From NCBI RefSeq assembly GCF_004794515.1, contig NZ_SSDF01000085.1:60006-124005 (forward strand): 64,000 bases of DNA, read 5' to 3'. A program made the position numbers and the translations under genes. The notes below the pieces were generated by a model that was not told the DNA's origin, ran no database searches, and was given only the letters and a program-made list of their open reading frames with translations. The DNA is from Microbacterium sp. A20 (GTDB lineage Bacteria; Actinomycetota; Actinomycetes; Actinomycetales; Microbacteriaceae). This document shows positions 15,723 through 24,014 of this stretch, piece after piece; positions within the stretch are counted from its first letter, which is position 1, and the number at the start of each line of letters is the position of its first letter.

Positions 15723-15929
15723 TCAGTCGTCGGTCCGGAAGCCTGCCGCCTTGTGGGTGCCGTCGCAGAACGGCTTCACCGCCGACAGCCCGCAACGACA
15801 CAGGGCCATGGTGCGGCGATGCGGCTCGATCGTCTCCCCGTCGGCCGTGTACAGCTCGACGGCCCCGCGCACGAGCAGCGGTCCGTCCGGATACGGCGTG
15901 ATCGACGCCGGCTCGCTGCGGGCGCTCAT
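15723..15929 (-). CDS. CDGSH iron-sulfur domain protein
   Basis: 68 aa. The CDGSH zinc-finger-like motif is complete: CRCGLSAVKPFCDGTH with ligands C44, C46, C55 and H59, expected to hold a redox-active, labile 2Fe-2S cluster. No membrane segment. Its start overlaps the stop of the iron-oxidase gene (ATGA at 15926-15929), so the two are co-translated. Such pairs are typical of actinobacteria; a role in electron or Fe-S supply to the neighbour is inferred. Confidence 0.88.
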   Translation of the reverse strand: MSARSEPASITPYPDGPLLVRGAVELYTADGETIEPHRRTMALCRCGLSAVKPFCDGTHKAAGFRTDD

Positions 15930-16972
15930 GACGCCACCCGCGGTCGGAGGGAAGAGGTGCCGGCCGACCAGGACTCCAGGATGTGCTCGCCGCTCCAGCC
16001 GTCCACGGTCAGGCAGGCCACCGCGCCGAACAGGATGTCCGGCAGCATCTCGGGGTGGTCCTCGGCGAGACTCCCGGCGAGGTCGCGTGCGGCGATCTGC
16101 TCGTGCACCGCATCCGCCTCGACGTGCTCTTCGAAGTAGGCCGCCACATCCGGATCGAAGCCCAGCCGGTGCAGGCCGTCCGCATACAGGCGGCAGGGGA
16201 TCGACGAGGTCATCTCGTAGGCGGCCAGGTGCCCGATGATCGAGCCGACGAGACGGCGATTGAGCCCGAACAGCGACATCATGTTGTGAGACGCGAGGGT
16301 GATCGCCGGGACATCATCGACGTACGCGCCGTAGGTCGCGTCGAGACCCGCGGCACGCATCGCGCGCGCGAACAGCTCGGCGTGCACGCGCTGCGGACGA
16401 CCTCCGCCGTACTCGTCCGACTGGATCTCGACGAGCGCGGCCTTGGCGCGTCCCTCCAACCGGGGGATGGCCCACGAGTGCGGATCCGCCTCACGCAGCG
16501 TGTAGACCGAGCGCAGGATGAGCGTCTCCTCCGCCTGCTCCCTGGTGGCCTTCTTCGCCATGTGCCGCGCGACGCTCGGACCCGTGTCGGCGGCGGCCAG
16601 TGCGAACAGAGCGCGCCCGACGGCATCGACGGTCGGCTCGGGGGATTCCGGCATCGGCACCCTCGCGCGCAGCGTGCTCTCGAACGCCTCCTCGAGCACG
16701 CGCCGGGTGGCGAGGAGGGCGGGATCCCACTCCAGGTCGGCGTCGAGCTGCGGGAGAGACCCGTAGGCCGAGGCGTAGAGGACGAAGAGCGCGAGCTGGA
16801 TGTCGTCATCGCGCACGATGTCGGCGCTCGCGGCGACGGCGGCGCTCGCGAGGGCCGTGTGGTCGGAGTTGTCGTCGACCGTGAGGCGGGAGATGATGGC
16901 GCGGCTCAGCGGTCCGCGGTCGGTGAAGGGGAGGGTGGTGGTGAGGGCCGAGGCAGCGGCGGATGCGGACAT
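15926..16972 (-). CDS. Iron-containing redox enzyme family (haem-oxygenase-like fold)
   Basis: 348 aa from the ATG at 16972, which has GGAG 8 nt upstream; starts at 17005/16999 are possible. Mostly helical. Likely carboxylate/His metal ligands appear in EIQSDEYGGG (middle) and YFEEHVEADAVHEQ (near the C-terminus), the pattern of the haem-oxygenase-like diiron oxidase group often labelled 'iron-containing redox enzyme'. Members oxidise or cleave varied substrates, including lipids and amino acids. It is the first gene of an operon with the CDGSH protein. The substrate is unknown. Confidence 0.8.
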   Translation of the reverse strand: MSASAAASALTTTLPFTDRGPLSRAIISRLTVDDNSDHTALASAAVAASADIVRDDDIQLALFVLYASAYGSLPQLDADLEWDPALLATRRVLEEAFESTLRARVPMPESPEPTVDAVGRALFALAAADTGPSVARHMAKKATREQAEETLILRSVYTLREADPHSWAIPRLEGRAKAALVEIQSDEYGGGRPQRVHAELFARAMRAAGLDATYGAYVDDVPAITLASHNMMSLFGLNRRLVGSIIGHLAAYEMTSSIPCRLYADGLHRLGFDPDVAAYFEEHVEADAVHEQIAARDLAGSLAEDHPEMLPDILFGAVACLTVDGWSGEHILESWSAGTSSLRPRVAS

Positions 16973-17176
16973 GATTCTGACTCCGATCGGTGCGGTCATC
17001 AGCATCCTCGCGCGGAAGCGCGGAGCGGATATAGGGACTTGACTCGGGCGCTCGCTCAGGGCATGCGGGGGGTCGGCTACCGCCGCACTCCGTCATCGCG
17101 GTATGGCCTCAGAGAATCCAATACCTGTGCGCAATGGTCCATGGACTGAAGTCCGTGCGGCGCCGATCCTGGATTC

Positions 17177-18028
17177 ATGTTCACCTCCAACGGATACACC
17201 CTCGACGAATCTGCCGCGCGGATGGGCTGGATGGAGCCCGTCCCGGACGCGATCCGCGGCGACAAGGACGCGCTGTGGGAGAGACTGCGTCGCGACGGCT
17301 ACCTGTTCCTGCCGCAGCAGCTCGACCCCACCCTGGTGCAGGAGTTCCGCGAGTACTACTTCACGGCGATGGCCGACACCGGGATCATCGCTGCGGACTC
17401 CGATCCCGCCGTCGGTGTCGGCGCTCAGGGCGAGATCGACCGGGCGAAGATCCGCTCCGCTCTGTTCGACGACATCGTTCCCGGCGAGCGCTACGCGGCG
17501 CTCACCGGCCACCCCGATGTACGCGGGTGGTTCGAGTGGTTCCTCGGCGAGGACGTGCACCTGCACAAGCGCAAGATCATCCGCCACATCCGTCCGGGGG
17601 AGTCCGGGATCGGCACCGCGACGCAGGCTCACTACGACCTCGTGTATCTGCGTGAGGGAAGTGAGCGCGTGCTGTCGATGTGGATCCCACTCGGCGACTG
17701 CCCGGTCGAGCAGGGCGGCCTCGCCTACCTGGAGGGCAGCCACCACTGGGCCCTCGCCGACGAGCGCGAGCGAGGCGACAAGCCCCCGGCCGCATCGATC
17801 ACGGCCGATCTTCCGGGCCTCGCCGAGAAGCACGACGCCCGGTGGCTCCTGGCGAACTACCGGGCGGGCGACGTGATGGTCCACTCTTCGTACGTCGTGC
17901 ATGCCAGCACCGACAACGTCGATCCGCTCGACCGCATCCGGCTGTCCACCGACATCCGCTACCAGCGTGCGTCCGAGCCGATCGACTGGCGGTGGCAGGA
18001 GCACTGGCACGAGGACGACGGATTGTGA
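17177..18028 (+). CDS. Phytanoyl-CoA dioxygenase (PhyH) family oxygenase
   Basis: 283 aa non-haem Fe(II)/2-oxoglutarate oxygenase. The facial triad is readable as H152-Y-D154 (QAHYDLVY) and H242 in GDVMVHSSYVVHAS, with R255 (IRLSTD) for 2-oxoglutarate. Bacterial PhyH proteins hydroxylate small molecules such as ectoine, natural products or phosphonates. The next gene, a beta-propeller, overlaps by GTGA, so both likely act together. The 204-bp divergent region upstream holds GTCCATGGAC (17137-17146) and a GGTAT/ATACC dyad, but no clear promoter. Confidence 0.85.
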   Translation: MFTSNGYTLDESAARMGWMEPVPDAIRGDKDALWERLRRDGYLFLPQQLDPTLVQEFREYYFTAMADTGIIAADSDPAVGVGAQGEIDRAKIRSALFDDIVPGERYAALTGHPDVRGWFEWFLGEDVHLHKRKIIRHIRPGESGIGTATQAHYDLVYLREGSERVLSMWIPLGDCPVEQGGLAYLEGSHHWALADERERGDKPPAASITADLPGLAEKHDARWLLANYRAGDVMVHSSYVVHASTDNVDPLDRIRLSTDIRYQRASEPIDWRWQEHWHEDDGL

Positions 18029-19062
18029 ACGACGTGTTCGACCTCGGGAACTCCGCCCCCGACTGGGACGCCGAGAACCGCTCCGCCCGGAGCGCCGTCG
18101 ACATCGGCGGCTGGCTCTACGACTGGAGCGAGTATGCGACCAGCGCCGAGCCGGTCAAGGGATGGTCGCATCACGGCGTCGTGGTCGGCCCCGGCGGTGA
18201 GGGGCTCGTGGTGGCTTCGCCCGATGGTCACGCGCTCGTGCGACTTCGCGGAGGACGAGGGTCGCGCACCGCCGACCTTCCCGTGACGGAGTGCCATGGC
18301 ATGAGCGTGGACGCGTTCGGTTCGGCGTACGCCATCTGGATCGCGGACAACGGTACGAAGTTCGACCACCGCGAGCGAGGCGAACACCTCGACATCGATC
18401 GACCGGGCCAGGTCGTGCGGGTCGATGTCTCGGGCCGGGTGCAGCAGGTCATCGACGACAGGGGGCTCGACGACGGCTCCCGCGGGTGGCGTCCGACGGG
18501 TGTGACGAGCGAGTCGGAGAAGGACGGAGGACGCATCTGGGTCGCCGACGGCTACGGCCGCAGCCGCGTGCACTGCTTCTCCCGAGAGGGCGAACCGCTG
18601 TGGACGACCGATGGCGGCGACAGCGGTCTGGCTCTCGCCTCGCCGCACGCGATCATCCTCGACACGCGTCGACCCGTGCCCGAGCTGCTGGTGGCGGACC
18701 GGAACAACAGGCGGATCGTCGTGCTCGACACGGATGGCCGGTTCCTCCGCGCCTATGGCGAAGGCGAGCTGACGAGCCCTTCGGGGTTCGCGTTCGACGG
18801 GGACTGGGTGTGGGTCACCGAGCTGCACGGCGCGATCGTGGCCTTCGGGTCGGATGAGACGGTCGCCGCCAGGTTGGGCGACACCGACGGAGTGGACGCG
18901 CCGGGCTGGCCGAACACGATCGTCGGCGAGGAGGTGGAGCGCTCCGCCCTCACCCCGGGGGTCTTCCGGAGCCCGCACGGCATCGCGGTCGACGACGCAG
19001 GGACGATCGCGATATCGGAGTGGGTGATCGGCGGGCGCGTCATCGTGCTCACCCCGCGCTGA
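18025..19062 (+). CDS. NHL-type beta-propeller protein
   Basis: 345 aa from the GTG at 18025 overlapping the PhyH stop. Several NHL-like blades are visible, each with a hydrophobic strand followed by G(I/F)A-D: GMSVDAFGSAYAIWIADN, PTGVTSESEKDGGRIWVADGYGRSRVHCF, ELLVADRNNRRIVVLDTDGRFLRAYG, PSGFAFDGDWVWVTE and SPHGIAVDDAGTIAISEW. No signal peptide. NHL propellers act as scaffolds or as lyases/lactonases. Translation coupled to a PhyH oxygenase suggests it handles the oxygenase's product, but this is a guess. Confidence 0.72.
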   Translation: MNDVFDLGNSAPDWDAENRSARSAVDIGGWLYDWSEYATSAEPVKGWSHHGVVVGPGGEGLVVASPDGHALVRLRGGRGSRTADLPVTECHGMSVDAFGSAYAIWIADNGTKFDHRERGEHLDIDRPGQVVRVDVSGRVQQVIDDRGLDDGSRGWRPTGVTSESEKDGGRIWVADGYGRSRVHCFSREGEPLWTTDGGDSGLALASPHAIILDTRRPVPELLVADRNNRRIVVLDTDGRFLRAYGEGELTSPSGFAFDGDWVWVTELHGAIVAFGSDETVAARLGDTDGVDAPGWPNTIVGEEVERSALTPGVFRSPHGIAVDDAGTIAISEWVIGGRVIVLTPR

Positions 19063-19075
19063 TCCGCCGTCGCCG

Positions 19076-19924
19076 TCAGCGGCAGGTCTCGAAGACGTGG
19101 TCGTCGTCGGACGGGGTGACCAGGTCGCGGTCGCGGAGCACCATCGACGCCGGGGAGTCGTCGTCCGCGCACATCTCGGCGAACGGGCGGGGGAGCTCGT
19201 CGGCGTACTCGATGTCGATGACGTGCTCGCCGTAGACGGCCGCGTAGGCGCCGCACTCGACGTAGACCGCGCACTCCTCGGTCACGGCGAAGTCGAAACC
19301 GGCCTGCTTATGCAGCACAGCCGCATCTTCGGCGGCATTCTTCTGTCCGGCCGCGAGTCCGGCCGCATGGGCGGCGTCGACGAATGCGGCGGCCAGAGCC
19401 AGGTTGTCGTCGAGCGAGAGGGTCCCGTCCGACCGCGAGTACGAGTCGAGGTTGTCGAACTCGACCGCATCGAAACCGTCATCCGCGCATCCCTCGATCC
19501 AGGGGATCACCGTGGCGGCGATCCGGTCACGGCGTTCGGCGCTCGATGTGTCGAGCAGCGCCTCGTCGGGCCAATCCGGGTCGAAGACCACCTCGCCGTC
19601 GCGCTGGAGCAGGAGGTCGCGGGGCCAGGAGTCGAGTTCGGCGGGCTGCGTCTGGAAGCCGTTGACGTAGCAGATGGAGTACACGCCTTCGGCCGGTTCC
19701 GCGCTCCGATCCCGGCCGACGATCCCGACCTCGGGCGCCGGTTCGTAGGCGCCGCCGAGCTGATAGTCGGGGGTCGCTCCGGCCGGCGGAAGGTCGTAGG
19801 ACGCGGCGGGTGCGGGCGATTCGCCGGCGCCGGATGGATCGGAGGGCGTCGCGCATCCGCCGAGCCCCGATGCCAGGATCGCGACGGCGAGCAGTGTCCC
19901 CGCACGGCGCGTGCGCGTGGTCAT
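19076..19924 (-). CDS. Secreted GH114-type endo-alpha-1,4-polygalactosaminidase lipoprotein
   Basis: 282 aa. Leader MTTRTRRAGTLLAVAILASGLGGC ends in a lipobox. The barrel has CYVNGFQTQPAELDSWP, WPDEALLDTSS, CADDGFDAVEFDNLDSYSRS, GLAAGQKNAAE and FAVTEECAVYVEC, the pattern of GH114/TM1410-like glycosidases that cut alpha-1,4-galactosamine polymers. It begins 2 bp after the MFS stop, so the two are one transcript. Even number of Cys in the mature part suggests disulfides. It may degrade biofilm or wall galactosaminogalactan; the polymer is not proven. Confidence 0.8.
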   Translation of the reverse strand: MTTRTRRAGTLLAVAILASGLGGCATPSDPSGAGESPAPAASYDLPPAGATPDYQLGGAYEPAPEVGIVGRDRSAEPAEGVYSICYVNGFQTQPAELDSWPRDLLLQRDGEVVFDPDWPDEALLDTSSAERRDRIAATVIPWIEGCADDGFDAVEFDNLDSYSRSDGTLSLDDNLALAAAFVDAAHAAGLAAGQKNAAEDAAVLHKQAGFDFAVTEECAVYVECGAYAAVYGEHVIDIEYADELPRPFAEMCADDDSPASMVLRDRDLVTPSDDDHVFETCR

Positions 19925-19926
19925 GC

Positions 19927-21321
19927 TCACTGCGGGGCGCCGGAGGCGGCGACGTCGGCCGCTGCCGGCTCGGAAGGGTTGCGGCGGATGCCGATCCACG
20001 ACACCACTCCGCCCACGACGAGCAACGCGGCGGTCACCCAGGCGGCGCTGTGGAATCCGTCGAGGTCGAGCGTGCCGCCGACGATGGTCGAGAGCATGGC
20101 CACGACGAGCAGACCGGCGACGCGGGAGACGGCGTTGTTCACCGCCGAGGCGATGCCGGAGTGGTTCTCGTCGATCGCGCCGAGGATGGCTGCGGTCAGC
20201 GGCGCCACGGTGAGCGAGAGGCCGAGGCCCATCACGATCATCGCGGGCAGCACCTGCCACCAGTAGTCGAAGTCGGCCGCGACGAGCAGCAGCATGAGTG
20301 CACCGACCGCCATGATCAGCGGGCCGACCGTCATGAAGATCCGCGGCCCCCACCGGCCGGCCCACTGCCCGGCGCGCGAGGAGAGGAGGATCATCAGGAT
20401 GGTCATCGGCAGGCTCGCGAGCCCGGCGGCCGTGGCGCTCAGCCCCGCGCCCTGCTGCAGGTACACGCCGACCACGAACCCGTTGAGCGACAGGGCGGCG
20501 TACACGAAGAGGGTGGCGAGGTTGCCCCAGCCGAAGTCGCGCACCCGGAACAGCCACAGCGGCATGAGCGGCGCGGTCGAGTGCTGCTGGCGCCACAGGA
20601 ACAGGGCGAACAGGGCAGCGCCGACGACCGCGGGGATCCAGATCGCCGGCGACTGCCACCCCATGTTGGGCTGCTCGATCAGGGCGAACACGACGGCGCC
20701 GAGGCTGACCGCGCACAGGGCACCGCTCCACCAGTCGACTTTGATGCCGCGCGGGTGCTCCGGCAGCTTGAGACGGGCGAGGAGCAGCAGGGTGATGCCG
20801 ATGGGGATCACGTTGATGAGGAAGACGAAGCGCCAGGAGAGGTAGTCGACGAACAGGCCGCCGAGCAGCGGGCCCACCAGTTGCGCCGCGGTGGTGAACG
20901 CGGTCCACACGCCGATCGCCCTGGACTGCACGTCGGCGCGCATGGTCGCGGTGATGAGTGCGAGCGAACTCGGCACCAGCAGCGCGCCGGCCGCACCCTG
21001 TGCAGCGCGGGCGATGATCAGCATCAGCGGGTCGAAGGCTGCGGCCACGGCGATCGATGCCACGCCGAACGCGATCAGGCCGATGCGCATCACGAGCACG
21101 CGCCCGTAGGCGTCGGAGACCGAGCCGGCGAGCAGGATCAGCGCGCTCAGCGTGATCAGGTACGCATCGACCACCCACTGCTGAGTGGTGATGCCGCCGC
21201 CGAGTTCACGGCTGATCGCGGGCAGGGCGACGTTCACGACGGTGCCGTCGAGGAACGTCACGAACGATGCGAGCACGGCGATCGAGATGACGAGCCGCTG
21301 GAGAGGGGCGAAGGAGGCCAC
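19927..21321 (-). CDS. MFS drug/multi-substrate transporter, DHA2 (EmrB/QacA) type
   Basis: 464 aa with about 14 hydrophobic segments. TM1 has FLDGTVVNVALPAI, the DHA2 motif D1; motif A is GSVSDAYGRVLVMRIG; motif C follows in TM5 (GPLLGGLFVDYLSWRFVFLINV). Proton-driven exporters of this family expel drugs or metabolites. The start is GTG at 21321, preceded by TAATGT and 6 nt (21328-21333), which predicts a leaderless mRNA. It is followed at 2 bp by the GH114 gene, an unusual pairing. Confidence 0.85.
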   Translation of the reverse strand: MASFAPLQRLVISIAVLASFVTFLDGTVVNVALPAISRELGGGITTQQWVVDAYLITLSALILLAGSVSDAYGRVLVMRIGLIAFGVASIAVAAAFDPLMLIIARAAQGAAGALLVPSSLALITATMRADVQSRAIGVWTAFTTAAQLVGPLLGGLFVDYLSWRFVFLINVIPIGITLLLLARLKLPEHPRGIKVDWWSGALCAVSLGAVVFALIEQPNMGWQSPAIWIPAVVGAALFALFLWRQQHSTAPLMPLWLFRVRDFGWGNLATLFVYAALSLNGFVVGVYLQQGAGLSATAAGLASLPMTILMILLSSRAGQWAGRWGPRIFMTVGPLIMAVGALMLLLVAADFDYWWQVLPAMIVMGLGLSLTVAPLTAAILGAIDENHSGIASAVNNAVSRVAGLLVVAMLSTIVGGTLDLDGFHSAAWVTAALLVVGGVVSWIGIRRNPSEPAAADVAASGAPQ

Positions 21322-21327
21322 AGGCCG

Positions 21328-21333
21328 ACATTA
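21328..21333 (-). promoter_or_regulatory. Leaderless -10 box of the MFS gene
   Basis: On the minus strand TAATGT is followed by CGGCCT and the GTG start; no ribosome-binding site is present. Confidence 0.5.
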
Positions 21334-21364
21334 CTCCCGGCGGGGGACAGTGGGGCGACGGCGG

Positions 21365-22516
21365 TCAGGATGCCGGTGTCGGTTCGGGCTCCTGTCGTTC
21401 CTCCTGGGCGTCGAGTCGCGGTGCAGGCGGTGCAGGCGGTGCAGGAATGGGTGCGGGTGCTCCGGCGCGGAGGAGGCGCGCGAGCCCGGCCGTCCCGTCC
21501 TGCGCGACGCTGCGGCGCTGCCGGCTCGCCCCGGTGCCGGCGCTGCGCAGCCGAGCGAGACCATCGCGGACCCGCTCCTCGTCGCCGAGTCGACGAAGCG
21601 CGGGGGCGATCACGGCCTGCATGCGCTCGGCGACGGTGCGCGCATCGTCGACCTCGCCGGTGGTCGGGTCGATCACGCGGGCATCCATGCCGCGACGAGC
21701 GGCGGTCCACAGCGACGCATCGATCACATCCGCACCGATCATGGCCGGAGGCTGGTCATCCGTCAGCACGATCGCGCGACTGAGCAGCGCGGCGAGCACC
21801 GATTCCTCCGGAGTCAGTTGCGCATCGAAGACCCGCACCTCGACCGTCGGGTAGCGGTCCGAGATCCGCACCGCCCAGGCGAGCGACGCGGCATCGGCGA
21901 TGGCATGGAGGTCGATGAGTCGCTGCACCCCCGCGCGGTAGTCGGTGAGATCGCGGAAGTGCGGCGGGCTCCACGATGCGGGCAGCCGACGGATCTGGAT
22001 GCTGCGCCAGCTGGCGAAACCCGTGTCACGGCCCTCCACGAACGGGCTGTTCCCGGTGAGGGCGAGCAGCACCGGCAGCCAGCCGCGCACCCGGTCGAGT
22101 GCGCGCACGCGCTCCTCCTCATCCAGGACCTCGACGTGCACGTGGAGCCCGTTGACCTCATGATCGCGGCTCAGATGGCCGAGCTGCTCGGCGACCACGT
22201 CGTAGTGCGGGGAGGGGGAGATCGTCGAAGAGCGCGTCGTCGCGAAGGGCGTCCCGGACGAGGCCGCGATCGCGTGCTGCTCCTGGGCGTGCCACCCGAT
22301 CAGCTCCCGCAGGTGACGCAGCTGCGCCGCGGCATCCGCTCCGGTCGACACGGGCTCGGTGAGGCATTCGATCTGCGAGGTCAGATACTCCGTCGTGACC
22401 TCGCCGCCCGTGCGGAGCCGGGTGATGCGCTCGCGCGTGCCGGCGGCCAGAGCCACGGGCGCCAGCGAGTGCTCGTCGAGGAAGAGGAACTCCTCCTCGA
22501 CGCCGAAGCGGGTCAT
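21365..22516 (-). CDS. YbdK-type carboxylate-amine ligase (GCS2 family)
   Basis: 383 aa. The start FGVEEEFLFLD and the central EVNGLHVHVEV and RYPTVEVRVFD blocks are those of glutamate-cysteine ligase family 2 (YbdK), ATP-dependent enzymes that join a carboxylate to an amine. The last 60 residues are Ala/Pro/Arg-rich and probably disordered. It begins 8 bp after the small SAP-domain gene's stop. Actinobacteria that make mycothiol often carry several such ligases whose substrates are unknown. Confidence 0.87.
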   Translation of the reverse strand: MTRFGVEEEFLFLDEHSLAPVALAAGTRERITRLRTGGEVTTEYLTSQIECLTEPVSTGADAAAQLRHLRELIGWHAQEQHAIAASSGTPFATTRSSTISPSPHYDVVAEQLGHLSRDHEVNGLHVHVEVLDEEERVRALDRVRGWLPVLLALTGNSPFVEGRDTGFASWRSIQIRRLPASWSPPHFRDLTDYRAGVQRLIDLHAIADAASLAWAVRISDRYPTVEVRVFDAQLTPEESVLAALLSRAIVLTDDQPPAMIGADVIDASLWTAARRGMDARVIDPTTGEVDDARTVAERMQAVIAPALRRLGDEERVRDGLARLRSAGTGASRQRRSVAQDGTAGLARLLRAGAPAPIPAPPAPPAPRLDAQEERQEPEPTPAS

Positions 22517-22524
22517 CCCCGGCC

Positions 22525-22791
22525 TCAGTGATTCCTGAGGGCGGAGATCAGCTCGGACTTCCGCTTGCCGCTGTAGCCGGTCAGGCCAAGCTCCTTCGCC
22601 CGCTTGCGCAGCTCCGGGACGGTCCAGTCGTCGTAGTCACCGTGCTCTCCGCCCCGGCGCCCGACGGCGCTGCGCCCTTCCTTGGCGGCGGCATTCGAGA
22701 TCCGTGCGGCCTTCTCCTTCGAAGCCCCGTCGCCCCTGAGCTCTTCGTACAGCTCGGGGTCCTTCAGCGAATTGTTCCGTCGTCCTGGCAT
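22525..22791 (-). CDS. Small DUF7218/SAP-like protein
   Basis: 88 aa from the ATG at 22791, preceded by AAGGAAAGAG. The N-terminal half (NNSLKDPELYEELRGDGASKEKAARISNAAA) is the short 'plasmid-stabilisation-like' DUF7218 motif. The C-terminal half (WTVPELRKRAKELGLTGYSGKRKSELISALRNH) is a Rho-N/SAP helix-extended-helix that binds nucleic acid. It is first in an operon with ybdK and divergent from the small membrane protein at 22913. A stress-response, nucleoid-associated role is inferred. Confidence 0.78.
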   Translation of the reverse strand: MPGRRNNSLKDPELYEELRGDGASKEKAARISNAAAKEGRSAVGRRGGEHGDYDDWTVPELRKRAKELGLTGYSGKRKSELISALRNH

Positions 22792-22826
22792 GTGCTCTTT
22801 CCTTTCGCGCACTCGGAGGGTGGAAG

Positions 22827-22836
22827 TCAACCCCCT
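22827..22836 (+). promoter_or_regulatory. GTCAACCCCC element upstream of small membrane gene
   Basis: GTCAACCCCC lies 86 bp before the ATG at 22913. Near-identical elements precede 23364, 47193 and 47890 at 69-76 bp. It may be part of a promoter for an alternative sigma factor or an operator. Confidence 0.4.
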
Positions 22837-22912
22837 CTGGGAGATGGCTCGTGGAGGCTAGCGTGGGGTCACCGCAGTCGGGCGTTCGCGCCCCGAAAGA
22901 AGGGAAAGACCG

Positions 22913-23077
22913 ATGAACATCCTCCTGATCATCGTCATCGTCGTCGCAGTGATCCTCGCGATCACCGGAGGACTGGTGCAGTCGCTCCAGTTCCTCCTGT
23001 GGGTCGGACTCGTCCTCCTCGCGATCGCTGTGATCGCCTGGTTGATCCGAGCGATCAGCGGCAGCCGCAAGGTCTGA
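22913..23077 (+). CDS. Small membrane protein, 54 aa
   Basis: Fifty-four residues, two hydrophobic helices (MNILLIIVIVVAVILAITGG and LLWVGLVLLAIAVIAWLI) and a short basic tail GSRKV. AAGGGAAAG is upstream of the ATG. Homologous 'hydrophobic' or lmo0937-like stress peptides of 45-55 aa are widespread in Gram-positives. It is flanked by a divergent SAP-domain gene and by a strong terminator, so it is a single-gene transcript. Function unknown. Confidence 0.7.
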   Translation: MNILLIIVIVVAVILAITGGLVQSLQFLLWVGLVLLAIAVIAWLIRAISGSRKV

Positions 23078-23094
23078 CCGAGGTCTGATCCCGA

Positions 23095-23133
23095 AGAGGT
23101 GGGGCCCGCCCGATGGCGGGCCCCACCTCTTTT
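23095..23133 (+). terminator. Strong intrinsic terminator
   Basis: AGAGGTGGGGCCCGCC (23095-23110) and GGCGGGCCCCACCTCT (23115-23130) form a 16-bp perfect stem with loop CGAT, followed by T residues. It ends the small membrane gene and, on the other strand, faces the converging CsbD gene. Confidence 0.9.
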
Positions 23134-23154
23134 CAGTTTCCGGGGATTCTCGTC

Positions 23155-23364
23155 CTACTTCTTGTCGAACGCGTCGCGCACGCTGTCGCCGGTCTTCTGA
23201 GCCGCGTCCTTGACGTTCTCGCCGGCCTGCTTGGTCGACGCCTTCACCTGGTCCGCCTGACCCTCGGTCTCGAGTCGCTCGTTGTCGGTGAGCTTGCCGA
23301 CGCCTTCCTTGACCTTTCCGGCGGCCTTCTCGGCGGCGTTCTTGATGTCATCTGCAGCACTCAT
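23155..23364 (-). CDS. CsbD-family stress protein
   Basis: 69 aa, hydrophilic, helical, no Cys or Trp. The pattern SAADDIKNAAEKAAGKVKEGVGKLTDNERLETEGQADQ is CsbD/YjbJ, a general-stress protein of unknown biochemical role. GAGGAG sits ahead of the ATG at 23364. The element GTCAATCCCG occurs on its strand at 23440-23431, 76 bp upstream, like those before three other small stress-type genes. Confidence 0.88.
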   Translation of the reverse strand: MSAADDIKNAAEKAAGKVKEGVGKLTDNERLETEGQADQVKASTKQAGENVKDAAQKTGDSVRDAFDKK

Positions 23365-23552
23365 GCTTGCTCCTCTCATGGGGCGGATTCGATTGATCCC
23401 GACACTTCCACGCGGGCGCGGAACGGGCCACGGGATTGACAATCAGCGCGGGTCATGTCAGCGCTCCGCCCCATCGACGCGGGCCCGGCGAGGGGCTAGC
23501 CTGGCGCCAGGCGGGTGGTCCTGCCCGCGGACCTCGAAGGAAGCGGTGAGCG

Positions 23553-23954
23553 ATGGACTCGATGATGATGGGCGCCATGTCGAAGAACATGGAGTCGATG
23601 CCCGACATGGGGATGATGGACATGTCCGTCATGCAGGCGTGCATGGATGCGTGCGCCGCCTGCGAGCAGGCCTGCACGGTGTGCTCGACGCAGATGATGG
23701 ACTGTTCGCCGGCGTGCATGAACTGCGCCGACATGGCAAACACCATGATGCGCTCGATGATGCGGATGCAGGGCATGACCCCGGCCGCGATGATGGCGAT
23801 GCTCAACGCGTGCATCGCGATGTGCCAGGTCTGCATGGACCAGTGCATGCGGCACGCCGACGACAGCGACGTGTGCCGCATGTGCGCTCAGGCATCCCAG
23901 GCGTGCATGGATGCCTGCATGGCCATGAAGGACATGATGATGGCGAGCGCCTGA
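23553..23954 (+). CDS. Four-helix-bundle copper-storage (Csp-like) protein
   Basis: 133 aa with 16 cysteines and about a quarter methionine. The motif CMDACAACEQACTVC then CSPACMNCADM, CIAMCQVCMDQC and CRMCAQASQACMDAC lines the inside of a four-helix bundle, as in Csp copper-storage proteins that hold many Cu(I). The Met-rich N-terminus (MDSMMMGAMSKNMESMPDMGMMDMS) has no signal peptide, so it is the cytosolic Csp3 type. AAGGAAG precedes the ATG. No copper regulator or exporter is adjacent. It stores or sequesters copper. Confidence 0.9.
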   Translation: MDSMMMGAMSKNMESMPDMGMMDMSVMQACMDACAACEQACTVCSTQMMDCSPACMNCADMANTMMRSMMRMQGMTPAAMMAMLNACIAMCQVCMDQCMRHADDSDVCRMCAQASQACMDACMAMKDMMMASA

Positions 23955-24014
23955 GCGGCGGTCGCTCTTCACGGCCCGGCGGTCACGGGTCGGGTCAGAC
24001 GGTGACGGGTCGGG

